A DNA stretch of 64,000 nucleotides. Source: Streptomyces scabiei 87.22 (GTDB lineage Bacteria; Actinomycetota; Actinomycetes; Streptomycetales; Streptomycetaceae). The stretch's first letter is position 1. Each line of letters starts with the position of its first letter. The stretch is from contig NC_013929.1 in the NCBI RefSeq assembly GCF_000091305.1, positions 5,084,001 to 5,148,000 of the forward strand. Reading direction: 5' to 3'. Position numbers and translations under genes: made by a program. The notes under the pieces were generated by a model. The model saw only the letters and a program-made list of their open reading frames with translations, was not told the origin of the DNA and did not search any database. Positions 55,522 to 63,076 of this stretch are shown here, one piece after another.

Positions 55522-55690
55522 GACGACGTCCGAAGCCGGCTCGACGACGTCCGAAGCCGGCTCGACGACGTCCGAAGCCGGCTCGACGACGTCCGAAGCC
55601 GGCTCGACGAGGTCCGGAAGCCGCCTCGACGGTGTCCGACGGCCGGCGCGACGGCGTCCGAAGCAGGCCCGGCGGCGTCCGGAGGCCGGC
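55522..55690. repeat. 21-bp tandem repeats between oriC and dnaA
   Basis: Four perfect 21-bp units (55522, 55543, 55564, 55585), each built on GACGTCCGAAGCCGGCTC, followed by about four degenerate units to about 55690. The period is two helical turns. It lies downstream of the dnaA stop and next to the last DnaA boxes. The repeat keeps a reading frame open but no start or ribosome site supports a protein. Confidence 0.85.
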
Positions 55691-55700
55691 CCCGAGAACG

Positions 55701-55740
55701 CCGAAGGCGCCCTCGGGAACGCGTCCCGGGGCGCCTTCGG
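55701..55740 (-). terminator. Terminator of dnaA
   Basis: Hairpin with CCGAAGGCGCC / GGCGCCTTCGG outer arms and a GGGA/TCCC inner stem with a bulge, 21 bp past the dnaA stop. Confidence 0.65.
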
Positions 55741-55760
55741 CGGCGTACGACGGCCCTTCG

Positions 55761-57785
55761 TCAGCCGTTCTTGATGCGGTTCGTCAGCTCCGTCACCTGG
55801 TTGTAGATGGAGCGCCGCTCGGCCATGAGCGCGCGGATCTTGCGGTCGGCGTGCATGACGGTGGTGTGGTCACGGTTGCCGAACTGTGCGCCGATCTTGG
55901 GCAGCGACAGGTCGGTCAGTTCCCGGCACAGGTACATGGCGATCTGCCGGGCGGTCACGAGGGCGCGGCCGCGAGAGGTCCCGCAGAGGTCCTCGACCGT
56001 GAGGCCGAAGTAGTCGGCCGTCGCGCCCATGATCGCGGTGGCCGTGATCTCGGGGGACGCGTTCTCGCCGCCAGGGATCAGGTCCTTGAGGACGATCTCG
56101 GTCAGACCGAGGTCCACCGGCTGCCGGTTGAGCGACGCGAACGCCGTCACCCGGATCAGGGCGCCCTCCAGCTCGCGGATGTTGCGGGAGATGCGGGACG
56201 CGATGAACTCCAGCACCTCCGGCGGGGCGTTGAGCTGCTCCTGCACCGCCTTCTTGCGCAGGATCGCGATCCGCGTCTCCAGCTCGGGCGGCTGGACGTC
56301 GGTGATCAGACCCCACTCGAAACGGTTCCGCAGCCGGTCCTCCAGTGTCACCAGCTGCTTCGGCGGCCGGTCGCTGGAGAGCACGATCTGCTTGTTCGCG
56401 TTGTGGAGCGTGTTGAAGGTGTGGAAGAACTCCTCCTGCGTCGACTCCTTGTCCGCAAGGAACTGGATGTCGTCCACGAGCAGGATGTCCATCTCCCGGT
56501 ACCGCTTGCGGAAGCTGTCGCCCTTGCCGTCGCGGATGGAGTTGATGAACTCGTTGGTGAACTCCTCCGAGCTCACGTACCGCACACGCGTGCCCGGATA
56601 GAGACTGCGCGCGTAGTGCCCGATCGCGTGCAGCAGGTGCGTCTTGCCGAGTCCGGACTCCCCGTAGATGAAGAGGGGGTTGTACGCCTTGGCGGGAGCC
56701 TCGGCGACGGCCACCGCGGCCGCGTGCGCGAAACGGTTCGAGGCGCCGATGACGAAGGTGTCGAAGAGGTACTTCGGGTTCAGGCGTGCCGTCGGCTCCC
56801 CCGGGCCGGACGCCGGCGCGGGCTGCGCCGCCAGCGGGCCGGGAGCGCTGCTCGCCGGGCCGCCCCGGTGCACGTGCCCGGAGCCGGGTGGCGGCTCGGG
56901 AAGCTCGCGCCGGTCCTGGCGCGGATAGTCGGAGTCGGCACCCGGCCGGTCGTAGTCGCCGCGGTGCTGGTCGTACTCGGAACGCTGCTGGTCGTAGGGC
57001 GACCGGTCCCTCGACTGCGAGCGGTAGTCCGACGACGGCGAGGCGTAGGGATCCCGCTCCGGGAAACCGAGCCGCTGCTGCTGCCAGCCGTAGTCGTCCT
57101 GCGAGGGCCGCGGCCAGGCGCCCGGTTCGGGCCGCTGGTACTCGGACGGATACGCGGGGCGCGCGGTCGGAAGCTGGTCGGAACGGCCGGCGGGGTGTTC
57201 CGAGCGAGGAGGCGGCAACTGCTCGCCGGCCCCGCCGCCCAGCTGCTCGCCGCGTCCCGGGCCGCGGTCCTCGGCACGGTGACGGCCGTATCCGTCGTAG
57301 GGGTCGCGGGCCTGGCCGTCGTATCCGTTCTGCGGCTCGTACGTGTTCTTGTTCTCGTAGGCGTTCTGGTTCTCGTATCCACCGCGCGCGTCGCGCCCCT
57401 GCCCGTCGTACGGGGCCCTGCTGTCGTAGCCGTCCCGGCTCTGGGCCGGGACGGAGGGCAGCTCCGGCTCCTCGAAACGGCGCTGGACCGGCGGGGGCGG
57501 CTGCTCGCCTACGGAGCTGTCGACGGTGATCGCGATACGGATCGGGCGGCCGCACTCCCGGCTCAGGGTCTCGCTGACGATCGGCGCGAGACGACCCTCC
57601 AGTACGCCCTTGGCGAACTCGTTCGGAACGGCGAGCAGAGCCGTGTCCGCGACCAGTGCCAGAGGCTGGCAGCGCTTGATCCAGCGCTCGTCCTTCACCT
57701 CGACGCCTTGACCGTGGCCCTCACCGAGGAGCTTCTCCAGTACGCGTGGCCACACTGCGGCAAGATCGGCAGGTACGTCAGCCAC
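55761..57785 (-). CDS. dnaA: Chromosomal replication initiator DnaA
   Basis: A 674-residue initiator that binds DnaA boxes and melts oriC. Domain I is at about 1-90 (VWPRVLEKLLGEGHGQGVEV). Domain II is an exceptionally long, disordered Tyr/Asp/Gln/Arg/Pro-rich segment to about residue 330, a streptomycete trait. The AAA+ domain has Walker A in FIYGESGLGKTHLLHAIGHY and Walker B in ILLVDDIQFLADKEST. Domain IV has the HTH and signature TVEDLCGTSRGRALVTARQI then GNRDHTTVMHADRKI. GTG at 57785. Two opposed boxes upstream suggest autoregulation. Confidence 0.98.
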   Translation of the reverse strand: MADVPADLAAVWPRVLEKLLGEGHGQGVEVKDERWIKRCQPLALVADTALLAVPNEFAKGVLEGRLAPIVSETLSRECGRPIRIAITVDSSVGEQPPPPVQRRFEEPELPSVPAQSRDGYDSRAPYDGQGRDARGGYENQNAYENKNTYEPQNGYDGQARDPYDGYGRHRAEDRGPGRGEQLGGGAGEQLPPPRSEHPAGRSDQLPTARPAYPSEYQRPEPGAWPRPSQDDYGWQQQRLGFPERDPYASPSSDYRSQSRDRSPYDQQRSEYDQHRGDYDRPGADSDYPRQDRRELPEPPPGSGHVHRGGPASSAPGPLAAQPAPASGPGEPTARLNPKYLFDTFVIGASNRFAHAAAVAVAEAPAKAYNPLFIYGESGLGKTHLLHAIGHYARSLYPGTRVRYVSSEEFTNEFINSIRDGKGDSFRKRYREMDILLVDDIQFLADKESTQEEFFHTFNTLHNANKQIVLSSDRPPKQLVTLEDRLRNRFEWGLITDVQPPELETRIAILRKKAVQEQLNAPPEVLEFIASRISRNIRELEGALIRVTAFASLNRQPVDLGLTEIVLKDLIPGGENASPEITATAIMGATADYFGLTVEDLCGTSRGRALVTARQIAMYLCRELTDLSLPKIGAQFGNRDHTTVMHADRKIRALMAERRSIYNQVTELTNRIKNG

Positions 57786-57964
57786 AGGGCACGCTCTCTC
57801 ACAGGTCCCACGAACGTGTGGTTCTGGGACGGGTCGGTTTCGGAACTCGGGTGGGGCACTCCGAACGCGGGGCTGGTGGGCGGGTCGGGCCCCGGCAGCC
57901 AAGGGAAGAGGAACGGATCGGAGTTCAGTCACGGTAGTCACGGCGACGGGTACGGTTCAAGTTG

Positions 57965-57985
57965 TTGTCCCCAGCCTGTGGACAG
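57965..57985. promoter_or_regulatory. Paired DnaA boxes in the dnaA/rpmH divergent promoter
   Basis: TTGTCCCCA (57965, plus) and CTGTCCACA (57977, minus) lie 4 bp apart, in opposite orientation, in the 418-bp spacer between dnaA and rpmH. Opposed boxes in the Streptomyces dnaA promoter are known to serve dnaA autoregulation. The rest of the spacer has no gene. Confidence 0.65.
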
Positions 57986-58203
57986 TGTCTCGCTGTGACC
58001 TCCGGTTTGACCGGATGGCGTAGCCGCGCGTACCGTAACCAGGTCGAGTTGTCGATGGCTGCTGCCGCCTGCCTCCGATGGGCACAGATCGCGTCAGGTG
58101 ATCGGACAGCGGTGCACTCGGGCGTTTATACGAGCTACTCGTGGGCGCACGGTGACAGCCAGGACGGCACCCGCCAAACACCGATTTCTTCTGGAGCCCC
58201 CGA

Positions 58204-58341
58204 GTGAGCAAGCGCACCTTCCAGCCGAACAACCGTCGTCGCGCGAAGACCCACGGCTTCCGCCTGCGGATGCGTACCCGTGCCGGTCGCGCGATTCTCG
58301 CGAACCGTCGCAGCAAGGGTCGCGCCAGCCTGTCCGCCTGA
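58204..58341 (+). CDS. rpmH: 50S ribosomal protein L34
   Basis: A 45-residue, Arg/Lys-rich ribosomal protein with the family core TFQPNNRRRAKTHGFRLRMR and RAILANRRSKGRASLSA. GTG at 58204. First gene of the rpmH-rnpA-yidD-yidC-jag-rsmG run. Confidence 0.98.
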   Translation: MSKRTFQPNNRRRAKTHGFRLRMRTRAGRAILANRRSKGRASLSA

Positions 58342-58362
58342 TCCTGATCAGGTCATGACGTC

Positions 58363-58734
58363 GTGCTGCCTACCGAGCATCGGCTGAGGCGGCGCGAGGA
58401 CTTCGCGACCGCGGTACGACGAGGACGCCGGGCAGGCCGCCCACTCCTCGTCGTTCACCTACGTAGCGGTGCCACGGACCCGCACGCGCCTGGGGAGAGC
58501 GCTCCCCCGACGCGTGCGGGTTTCGTCGTGAGCAAAGCCGTCGGTGGCTCGGTCGTCCGTAACAAGGTGAAGCGCAGGCTTCGCCATCTGATGCGCGATC
58601 GAGTCGCCCTGTTGCCCCCCGGTAGCCTGGTAGTAGTACGAGCGCTGCCCGGAGCGGGTGACGCCGACCACGTACAACTGGCCCAAGACCTGGACGCCGC
58701 CCTGGGGCGGCTGCTGGGAGGGGGCGCACGATGA
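58363..58734 (+). CDS. rnpA: Ribonuclease P protein component
   Basis: A 123-residue basic protein that, with the P RNA, matures the 5' ends of tRNAs. It has LRRREDFATAVRRGRRAGRP, GFVVSKAVGGSVVRNKVKRR then LRHLMRD, the conserved RNR-like box. GTG at 58363. Overlaps yidD by 4 bp. Confidence 0.97.
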   Translation: MLPTEHRLRRREDFATAVRRGRRAGRPLLVVHLRSGATDPHAPGESAPPTRAGFVVSKAVGGSVVRNKVKRRLRHLMRDRVALLPPGSLVVVRALPGAGDADHVQLAQDLDAALGRLLGGGAR

Positions 58735-59084
58735 AGTACCCGCTGCTGGCACTGATCAAGCTGTACCAGTGGACGATCAGTCCGCTGCTCGGGCCGGTGT
58801 GCAAGTACTACCCGTCGTGCTCCCACTACGGCTACACGGCCATCGACCGTCACGGTGCGATCAAGGGAACGGCACTCACAGCCTGGCGCATCCTGCGGTG
58901 CAATCCGTGGTCGCTCGGCGGTGTGGACCATGTCCCGCCGCGCAAGCGCCCACGGTGGCACGAGATGGTGCGTGGCACGTGGCGCGCACGCAAGGGCGGG
59001 TCCTCCGCCGCCGAACCGGCCACCGAAGGGCACGTTCCTTCGAGCCCGGCCGCCGAGAGCCCGTCCCATGCCCAAGGAGCATGA
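58731..59084 (+). CDS. yidD: Membrane protein insertion efficiency factor YidD
   Basis: A 117-residue amphipathic membrane-associated protein: LIKLYQWTISPLLGPVCKYY then PSCSHYGYTAIDRHG, and AWRILRCNPWSLGGVDHVP. It supports YidC-dependent insertion. The C-terminal Ala/Ser/Glu-rich tail is longer than in most species. ATG overlaps the rnpA stop (ATGA). Confidence 0.96.
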   Translation: MKYPLLALIKLYQWTISPLLGPVCKYYPSCSHYGYTAIDRHGAIKGTALTAWRILRCNPWSLGGVDHVPPRKRPRWHEMVRGTWRARKGGSSAAEPATEGHVPSSPAAESPSHAQGA

Positions 59085-59087
59085 TTA

Positions 59088-60353
59088 GTGGACACGATTG
59101 CCAGCCTCTTCAGCTTCATCACGACACCTGTCTCCTGGGTCATCGTCCAGTTCCACACGGTGTACGGCGCCGTCTTCGGCCCTGACACCGGATGGGCCTG
59201 GGGCCTGTCCATCGTGTCCCTGGTGATCCTCATCCGTATCTGCCTGATCCCGCTCTTCGTGAAGCAGATCAAGGCGACCCGGGCGATGCAGACGCTTCAG
59301 CCCGAGATGAAGAAGATCCAGGAGCGCTACAAGAACGACAAGCAGCGCCAGTCCGAAGAGATGATGAAGCTGTATAAGGAGACGGGTACCAACCCGCTCT
59401 CCTCGTGCCTTCCCATCCTGGCGCAGTCCCCGTTCTTCTTCGCCCTGTACCACGTGCTCAACAGCATCGCGAACAACGACACCATCGGTGTCATCAACCA
59501 GAGCCTGCTGGAGAGCGCGCAGAAGGCGCACATCTTCGGAGCCCCGCTCGCGGCGAAGTTCACCGACAGCACCGCCGACGTCGTCGCGCTCGACGCCTCG
59601 CTGACCACGGTCCGTATCGTCACCGCGGTCATGATCGTCCTGATGTCCGCGTCGCAGTTCTACACGCAGCGCCAGCTGATGACGAAGAACGTCGACACCA
59701 CGGTGAAGACGCCGTTCATGCAGCAGCAGAAGATGCTGATGTACGTCTTCCCCGTCATGTTCGCGGTCTTCGGCATCAACTTCCCGGTCGGTGTCCTCGT
59801 CTACTGGCTGACCACCAACGTGTGGACCATGGGCCAGCAGATGTACGTCATCCACAACAACCCGACCCCGGGTTCCAAGGCGCAGGCCGCCTATCTGGAG
59901 CGTCTCTTCAAGCACGTCACGCGGCACGGCAAGACCCGCAACCGCCGCGAGCGGGCCATCGTCAAGGCCATTGTCGTCAAGGGCCGCGACCGCAACGAGC
60001 ACGAGCGGAAGTTCATCACCGGCCTGGGCAAGGAGGGCCTCGCGGCCCAGAGCGACGGCACGGTGATCAAGAGCGAGGTCGCCGTCGCCACGGCCGAGGA
60101 CGGCACACCGACCCCCGGTACGCCCAAGCGTCAGCAGCCCAAGCGCCAGAGCAAGGCCCAGCGTCAGTCCGGCGGCGCGAGGAGCGTCGACGACGACGAG
60201 CCGAAGAACGAGCCCACGTCGCTGAGCAAGTCCGACCAGCCGGAGGACGCCAAGCCGGCGGCCGCGGCCAAGCCCGGCAACGGTGGCCGCAGCAAGGCCC
60301 AGTCCGGTCAGCGCAAGGGCCAGCAGCGCCCCAAGTCCCCGTCCAAGAAGTAA
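59088..60353 (+). CDS. yidC: Membrane protein insertase YidC/OxaI
   Basis: A 421-residue insertase with five membrane helices (WAWGLSIVSLVILIRICLIP, PLSSCLPILAQSPFFFALYH, VMIVLMSASQFYTQRQLMTK, QQQKMLMYVFPVMFAVFGIN, GVLVYWLTTNVWTMGQQMYV) and a long basic cytoplasmic tail (Lys/Arg/Gln/Pro-rich from about 290) that can bind ribosomes. It inserts proteins with or without SecYEG. GTG at 59088, 3 bp after yidD. Confidence 0.97.
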   Translation: MDTIASLFSFITTPVSWVIVQFHTVYGAVFGPDTGWAWGLSIVSLVILIRICLIPLFVKQIKATRAMQTLQPEMKKIQERYKNDKQRQSEEMMKLYKETGTNPLSSCLPILAQSPFFFALYHVLNSIANNDTIGVINQSLLESAQKAHIFGAPLAAKFTDSTADVVALDASLTTVRIVTAVMIVLMSASQFYTQRQLMTKNVDTTVKTPFMQQQKMLMYVFPVMFAVFGINFPVGVLVYWLTTNVWTMGQQMYVIHNNPTPGSKAQAAYLERLFKHVTRHGKTRNRRERAIVKAIVVKGRDRNEHERKFITGLGKEGLAAQSDGTVIKSEVAVATAEDGTPTPGTPKRQQPKRQSKAQRQSGGARSVDDDEPKNEPTSLSKSDQPEDAKPAAAAKPGNGGRSKAQSGQRKGQQRPKSPSKK

Positions 60354-60368
60354 GAAGGAGTTCCTCCC

Positions 60369-60881
60369 GTGACGGAAGGCACCACCTCCACCGCCTCCGA
60401 GGGTGGCGACACCCTGACCCGCCTGGAGCAGGAGGGTGAGATCGCGGCGGACTACCTGGAAGGTCTGCTGGACATCGCAGACCTCGACGGCGACATCGAC
60501 ATGGACGTCGAGGCCGACCGTGCCTCTGTCTCGATCATCAGCGACTCCGGTGGCCGCGACCTGAACAAGCTCGTCGGCCGTGAGGGTGAGGTGCTCGAGG
60601 CGCTCCAGGAGCTGACGCGCCTGGCCGTGCACCGCGAGACCGGTGACCGCAGCCGTCTGATGCTGGACATCGCGGGTTACCGCGCCCAGAAGCGCACCGA
60701 GCTCTCCGAGCTGGGTGCCAAGGCGGCCGCCGAGGCGAAGAGCAGCGGCGAGCCCGTGAAGCTGAAGCCGATGACGCCGTTCGAGCGCAAGGTCGTGCAC
60801 GACGCGGTCAAGTCGGCCGGCCTGCGCAGCGAGTCCGAGGGCGAGGAGCCGCAGCGCTTCGTCGTCGTGCTGCCCGCCTGA
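60369..60881 (+). CDS. jag: Jag/KhpB-type RNA-binding protein (KH and R3H domains)
   Basis: A 170-residue RNA-binding protein. The KH-like region holds DYLEGLLDIADLDGDIDMDV and LNKLVGREGEVLEALQELTR, and the C-terminal R3H motif MTPFERKVVHDAVKSAGLRS ends with EGEEPQRFVVVLPA. KhpB-type proteins bind many transcripts and affect elongation and division. GTG at 60369, 15 bp after yidC. Confidence 0.93.
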   Translation: MTEGTTSTASEGGDTLTRLEQEGEIAADYLEGLLDIADLDGDIDMDVEADRASVSIISDSGGRDLNKLVGREGEVLEALQELTRLAVHRETGDRSRLMLDIAGYRAQKRTELSELGAKAAAEAKSSGEPVKLKPMTPFERKVVHDAVKSAGLRSESEGEEPQRFVVVLPA

Positions 60882-60900
60882 TTCGGTACGTAGTTTCTCC

Positions 60901-60926
60901 GGCCCCGTCTGCCCGCAGGCGGGGCC
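60901..60926 (+). terminator. Terminator-like hairpin between jag and rsmG
   Basis: A 12-bp stem (GGCCCCG.CTGC type, one G-U) with a CC loop, 19 bp after the jag stop. Confidence 0.65.
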
Positions 60927-60995
60927 GAACTTTGTCAGCCTGTTGTTCTGATGTCAGCGCCCAGTGCGCCCTTGCTGTACGGAAGGACGGTCCCC

Positions 60996-61712
60996 GTGAC
61001 GGAGTCAGCGGAGCTCCCCCCTGCGCCCGAGCAGGCACGCGACGTATTCGGTGATCGCTACGAGGACGCGGTCCGGTACGCCGAGCTGCTGGCCGAGGCG
61101 GGAGTGCAGCGAGGGCTCATCGGCCCGCGTGAGGTGCCCCGCCTGTGGGAGAGGCATCTGCTGAACTGTGCGGTGCTCTCCGAGGTCGTCCCCGAGGGCG
61201 TCACGGTGTGCGATGTCGGGTCCGGCGCCGGCCTTCCCGGTATTCCGCTGGCCCTCGTCCGGCAGGACCTGAAGATCACGCTGCTGGAGCCGCTGCTGAG
61301 GCGCACGAACTTCCTGACCGAAGTCGTCGAGCTCCTGGGTCTCGATCATGTGACCGTCGTCCGTGGCCGGGCCGAGGAGGTCCTCGGGACCCTGCAGCCC
61401 GTCCACGTGGTGACGGCCCGCGCAGTGGCCCCGCTGGACCGACTGGCCGCCTGGGGCATTCCTCTGCTGCGCCCCTACGGAGAGATGCTCGCCCTCAAGG
61501 GAGACACCGCGGAGGAGGAGCTGAAGAGCGCGGCCTCGGCTCTCAGTAAGCTCGGCGCGGTGGAGACCTCGGTCCTTCATGTCGGCGAGGGCGTGGTCGA
61601 CCCCCTGTCCACGGTCGTGCGGGTCGAGGTCGGGGAGAGCCCGGGTGGCGTGCGCTTTGCCGCGAAGAGGGCCAAGGCGGCCCGGACGGGTCGCGCCCGC
61701 CGACGCCGCTAG
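60996..61712 (+). CDS. rsmG: 16S rRNA (guanine527-N7)-methyltransferase RsmG
   Basis: A 238-residue SAM-dependent methyltransferase modifying G527 of 16S rRNA. SAM motif: VTVCDVGSGAGLPGIPLALV; further VTARAVAPLDRLAAWGIPLL and MLALKGDTAEEEL. Loss of rsmG gives low-level streptomycin resistance in Streptomyces. GTG at 60996 follows GGAAGGA. C-terminus is basic. Confidence 0.96.
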   Translation: MTESAELPPAPEQARDVFGDRYEDAVRYAELLAEAGVQRGLIGPREVPRLWERHLLNCAVLSEVVPEGVTVCDVGSGAGLPGIPLALVRQDLKITLLEPLLRRTNFLTEVVELLGLDHVTVVRGRAEEVLGTLQPVHVVTARAVAPLDRLAAWGIPLLRPYGEMLALKGDTAEEELKSAASALSKLGAVETSVLHVGEGVVDPLSTVVRVEVGESPGGVRFAAKRAKAARTGRARRRR

Positions 61713-61830
61713 GTGCTGGTCCCGGACCTTCGCTGATCCGTCCTGACGACGCGCCCCTACTCCACACAAGGTGCCAAACCTCCGTGTTCCGGAGTGTCGC
61801 GTCAGCGTGGCCTGTGACGCTGGGCATCGT

Positions 61831-61844
61831 GTTTCACGTGAAAC
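61831..61844. promoter_or_regulatory. parS centromere site upstream of parA
   Basis: Exact GTTTCACGTGAAAC, 119 bp past the rsmG stop, in the parA leader. It would let ParB bind at the parAB promoter region. TTTTCCACA and TTCTCCACA, weak DnaA-box-like motifs, lie further downstream (61940, 61958). Confidence 0.93.
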
Positions 61845-62002
61845 GTCGCTCATTGCTGCACGGCATCATCAGCCGTGGCCGCGCCGCGGCCGAACCGCGC
61901 GACCGGAAGCCTCTCGGGTCACTCGGAGAGGTAACGGAGTTTTCCACAGAGGTGGAATTCTCCACAGAAGACCAGGCCTCACTGGTTCACGACCCCGAAG
62001 GC

Positions 62003-63076
62003 ATGGGAGGCTCTGTTCATTGCGAGCCTGAAGTCGAGGAGAGTGAATCCTTGCGGTCCGACGCCAACATCGCGGGACCGATGACCGATCCGGTCCCCGG
62101 TCCCCGTACCGAGTCGATGGGGGACGATGTTTCACGTGAAACACCGCCCCCGATGGACGACACTCCCATCGGCCGTGCTGCCCAGCTGGCGGTAGAGGCT
62201 CTGGGCCGGGCCGGCGAAGGTCTGCCCCGGCCCGAGCAGACCAGAGTCATGGTCGTCGCCAACCAGAAGGGCGGGGTGGGCAAGACCACGACGACGGTCA
62301 ACCTCGCCGCTTCGCTGGCTCTGCACGGCGCCCGTGTCCTGGTGATCGACCTCGACCCTCAGGGCAACGCATCCACCGCGCTGGGGATCGACCATCACGC
62401 CGAGGTGCCCTCCATCTACGACGTGCTGATCGACAGCAAGCCTCTGGCGGAAGTCGTCAAGCCCGTTGCCGACGTAGAGGGTCTCTTCTGTGCTCCGGCC
62501 ACGATCGATCTCGCCGGTGCGGAGATCGAGCTGGTGTCCCTCGTGGCACGAGAGAGCCGGCTGCAACGAGCGATTCAGGCGTACGAGCAGCCCTTGGACT
62601 ACATCCTCATCGACTGCCCGCCCTCGCTCGGCCTGCTGACGGTGAACGCCATGGTCGCCGGCCAGGAGGTACTCATCCCGATCCAGTGCGAGTACTACGC
62701 GCTGGAGGGCCTCGGTCAACTGCTCCGCAACGTCGACCTGGTACGGGGGCACCTCAACCCCATTCTTCACGTGTCGACCATCCTGCTCACCATGTACGAC
62801 GGCCGGACACGTCTGGCGTCCCAGGTCGCCGACGAGGTGCGCACCCACTTCGGCGAGGAGGTGCTGCGGACGAGCATTCCCCGCTCGGTCCGCATCTCCG
62901 AGGCGCCGAGCTATGGGCAGACGGTGCTGACCTACGATCCAGGATCGAGCGGTGCCCTCTCCTATCTTGAGGCGGCACGAGAAATCGCACTGAAGGGCGT
63001 GGGCGTGGGGTACGACCCGACGCAGGCCCACATCGGTGCTCAGAACAATCCGAGTGTGGTGGAGGGCGTCCAGTGA
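62003..63076 (+). CDS. parA: Chromosome-partitioning ATPase ParA
   Basis: A 357-residue (from ATG 62003) ATPase that moves ParB-bound origins in hyphae. The deviant Walker A is NQKGGVGKTTTTVNLA, followed by VIDLDPQGNASTALGID and IDCPPSLGLLTVNAM. Start is unsettled: in-frame alternatives are TTG 62051 (9 bp after GAGGAG) and ATG 62081; the open frame goes back to 61784. The first about 80 residues vary with the choice and precede the conserved domain. A parS site at 62129 lies inside the reading frame. The stop overlaps the parB start (GTGA). Confidence 0.95.
   Translation: MGGSVHCEPEVEESESLRSDANIAGPMTDPVPGPRTESMGDDVSRETPPPMDDTPIGRAAQLAVEALGRAGEGLPRPEQTRVMVVANQKGGVGKTTTTVNLAASLALHGARVLVIDLDPQGNASTALGIDHHAEVPSIYDVLIDSKPLAEVVKPVADVEGLFCAPATIDLAGAEIELVSLVARESRLQRAIQAYEQPLDYILIDCPPSLGLLTVNAMVAGQEVLIPIQCEYYALEGLGQLLRNVDLVRGHLNPILHVSTILLTMYDGRTRLASQVADEVRTHFGEEVLRTSIPRSVRISEAPSYGQTVLTYDPGSSGALSYLEAAREIALKGVGVGYDPTQAHIGAQNNPSVVEGVQ
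62129..62142. promoter_or_regulatory. parS site inside the parA reading frame
   Basis: Exact GTTTCACGTGAAAC within the N-terminal coding part of parA, read in frame as Val-Ser-Arg-Glu-Thr (DVSRET). Confidence 0.93.

Noticed and set aside
55522..55690. CRISPR-like array
   Set aside because: Units are contiguous with no spacers, and no cas genes are present.
55446..57998. Plus-strand 850-codon frame covering the 21-bp repeats and the dnaA complement
   Set aside because: Repetitive Arg/Pro/Lys at its start comes from the tandem repeats and the rest mirrors dnaA; no start signal.
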